41,903 bases of DNA, taken from NCBI GenBank assembly GCA_905215385.1, contig CAJMPY010000023.1:1-41903 (forward strand), written 5' to 3'. How positions within the stretch are numbered: the stretch's first letter is position 1; each line of letters opens with the position of its first letter. Under the pieces are notes generated by a model. That model saw only the letters and a list, made by a program, of their open reading frames with translations, was not told the DNA's origin and searched no databases. This DNA is from an uncultured bacterium (GTDB taxonomy: Bacteria; Actinomycetota; Coriobacteriia; Coriobacteriales; Coriobacteriaceae). This document shows positions 41,028-41,903 of this stretch, in pieces. A program made the position numbers and the translations under genes.

Positions 41028-41837
41028 ATGTCTCGTCTGCACCTTCATATCCTCGGCAGTGGCTCTAAAGGCAACTGCGCACTCGTCGAGGGACCTCAGG
41101 GGCTCATCATGATCGACAACGGCCTGTCCCGCCGCGAGACACTTAAACGCATGGCGGAGCTTGGCCTCTCGGCAGACGACGTCGCCGCTCTTGTAATCAC
41201 CCATGAGCATGGTGACCATATCAAGGGGCTCGATGTATGGTGCAAGCACTGGCATGGTCCCCTCTTTGCCAGCAGGGACACCCTTTCATGCAAAGAAAAC
41301 CTCGCGCGCCTGCCCGTAGAGGAATTTGACCCCGGCGACACGCTCCCCATTGCCGGCATCCACGTGCAAACCTACTCAACATCGCACGATGTCATCAATC
41401 CTGTCGGCTATCGATTTAATGCTCTCGATGATTCCATTGGGTTTGCCACCGACACCGGAGAGTTATCGAGCAAGGCCATAGGCATCCTCAAAGACTGTCG
41501 AGTTCTCGCGCTCGAAAGTAACCACGATGTAACTATGTTGCGCGAAGGAGCGTACCCCCGCTTTCTTCAGGAGCGCATCCTGTCCACAAAGGGGCACCTC
41601 TCCAACAGCCAGGCCGCCGAAGCCGCGCGCGAACTTGTTACCGATCGCACCGAACAACTCATCGCCATGCACATCAGCCAGGACAATAATCGTCCAAGCC
41701 TTACCGTCAAAAGCTATGCCAACGCGCTTGATGCAAGTCTCGATGATGAACTCGGCAGTTCTGCCACCCGTCTTCAAGGGCCACGGAAGCTCTCGATACG
41801 CCCTGCAAGCCAGTATCAACCGACAACCATTCAATAG
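41028..41837 (+). CDS. MBL-fold metallohydrolase, YycJ/WalJ-like
   Basis: Metallo-beta-lactamase-fold protein of 269 residues. It opens LHILGSGSKGNCALVEG, has the metal motif THEHGDH (58-64), then STSHDVINPVGYRF, GFATDTGELS (bridging Asp), ALESNHD and a final MHISQDNN His. This order fits the YycJ/WalJ subgroup, described as a 5'-3' exonuclease-like DNA-processing protein. The walRK genes that often accompany it are absent from the window. The last 30 residues are an unconserved-looking tail. ATG follows TTTGGAATCTT, a weak RBS. It is divergent from tilS. Confidence 0.9.
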   Translation: MSRLHLHILGSGSKGNCALVEGPQGLIMIDNGLSRRETLKRMAELGLSADDVAALVITHEHGDHIKGLDVWCKHWHGPLFASRDTLSCKENLARLPVEEFDPGDTLPIAGIHVQTYSTSHDVINPVGYRFNALDDSIGFATDTGELSSKAIGILKDCRVLALESNHDVTMLREGAYPRFLQERILSTKGHLSNSQAAEAARELVTDRTEQLIAMHISQDNNRPSLTVKSYANALDASLDDELGSSATRLQGPRKLSIRPASQYQPTTIQ

Positions 41838-41854
41838 CCCCTCAAGACAATCAG

Positions 41855-41882
41855 AACCACCCTTAAAAAGGGTGGTTTGCTC
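41855..41882 (+). terminator. Terminator of the MBL gene
   Basis: A perfect 10-bp stem AACCACCCTT / AAGGGTGGTT with an AAA loop is followed by TGCTCTT, 17 bp after the stop codon. Confidence 0.85.
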
Positions 41883-41903
41883 TTAGGGTATAACCCACGG
41901 GCC

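Overview
This window reads as a chromosomal segment of a high-GC Gram-positive anaerobe of the Coriobacteriia, most likely Collinsella. That assignment is an inference from the C-ending codon use, the Gram-positive gene arrangement tilS-hpt-ftsH, lipoproteins without an outer-membrane context, and PTS and LacI regulation. No rRNA, tRNA, CRISPR array, phage or intact transposase was recognised. About 30 protein genes are supported, nearly all intact and with good Shine-Dalgarno sites.

Layout: (1) 1-3300, ilvE, a DedA membrane protein and cysE. (2) 3300-7620, a MarR regulator and a heterodimeric ABC exporter in one operon. (3) 7700-10750, a small unknown protein, a nitroreductase, a one-TM unknown and a Fis-type regulator with a broken AAA+ site. 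(4) 11000-13000, a YeiH-type permease divergent from a GntR/FCD regulator. (5) 13200-16800, glmS and a LacI regulator separated by about 550 bp packed with inverted repeats. (6) 17000-20700, two near-identical HAD phosphatases flanking a larE-type gene, a remnant of a second lacI 3' end, and a secreted nuclease. (7) 20700-27160, one operon: PTS EIIA, PTS EIIBC, MalY-like C-S lyase, PRD/PTS-type regulator, PepV-type dipeptidase. (8) 27500-29640, an EF-G-like GTPase with altered G motifs. (9) 29950-32380, a polar amino acid ABC importer. (10) 32700-36430, an RNA m5U methyltransferase, a PHP phosphatase and a class I aminotransferase. (11) 36600-41900, tilS-hpt-ftsH and a divergent YycJ/WalJ-like MBL protein.

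The most unusual content is between the genes. At least four intergenic elements of 100-145 bp share one architecture: long outer arms (28-38 bp, perfect in two cases), a looser middle, and a short inner hairpin. Their sequences are unrelated. A second group of shorter repeats shares the core GGGACAG and occurs in at least nine places, twice directly at a stop codon and once apparently encoding the end of a protein. A third element (core TGTTACAGATC) is present as an inverted pair. These look like REP/MITE-type elements, but no mobilising enzyme is in the window.

The best candidate for an undescribed pathway is the five-gene PTS-lyase-dipeptidase operon. It repeats the E. coli malX-malY association with an unrelated PTS family and adds a dipeptidase and its own regulator.
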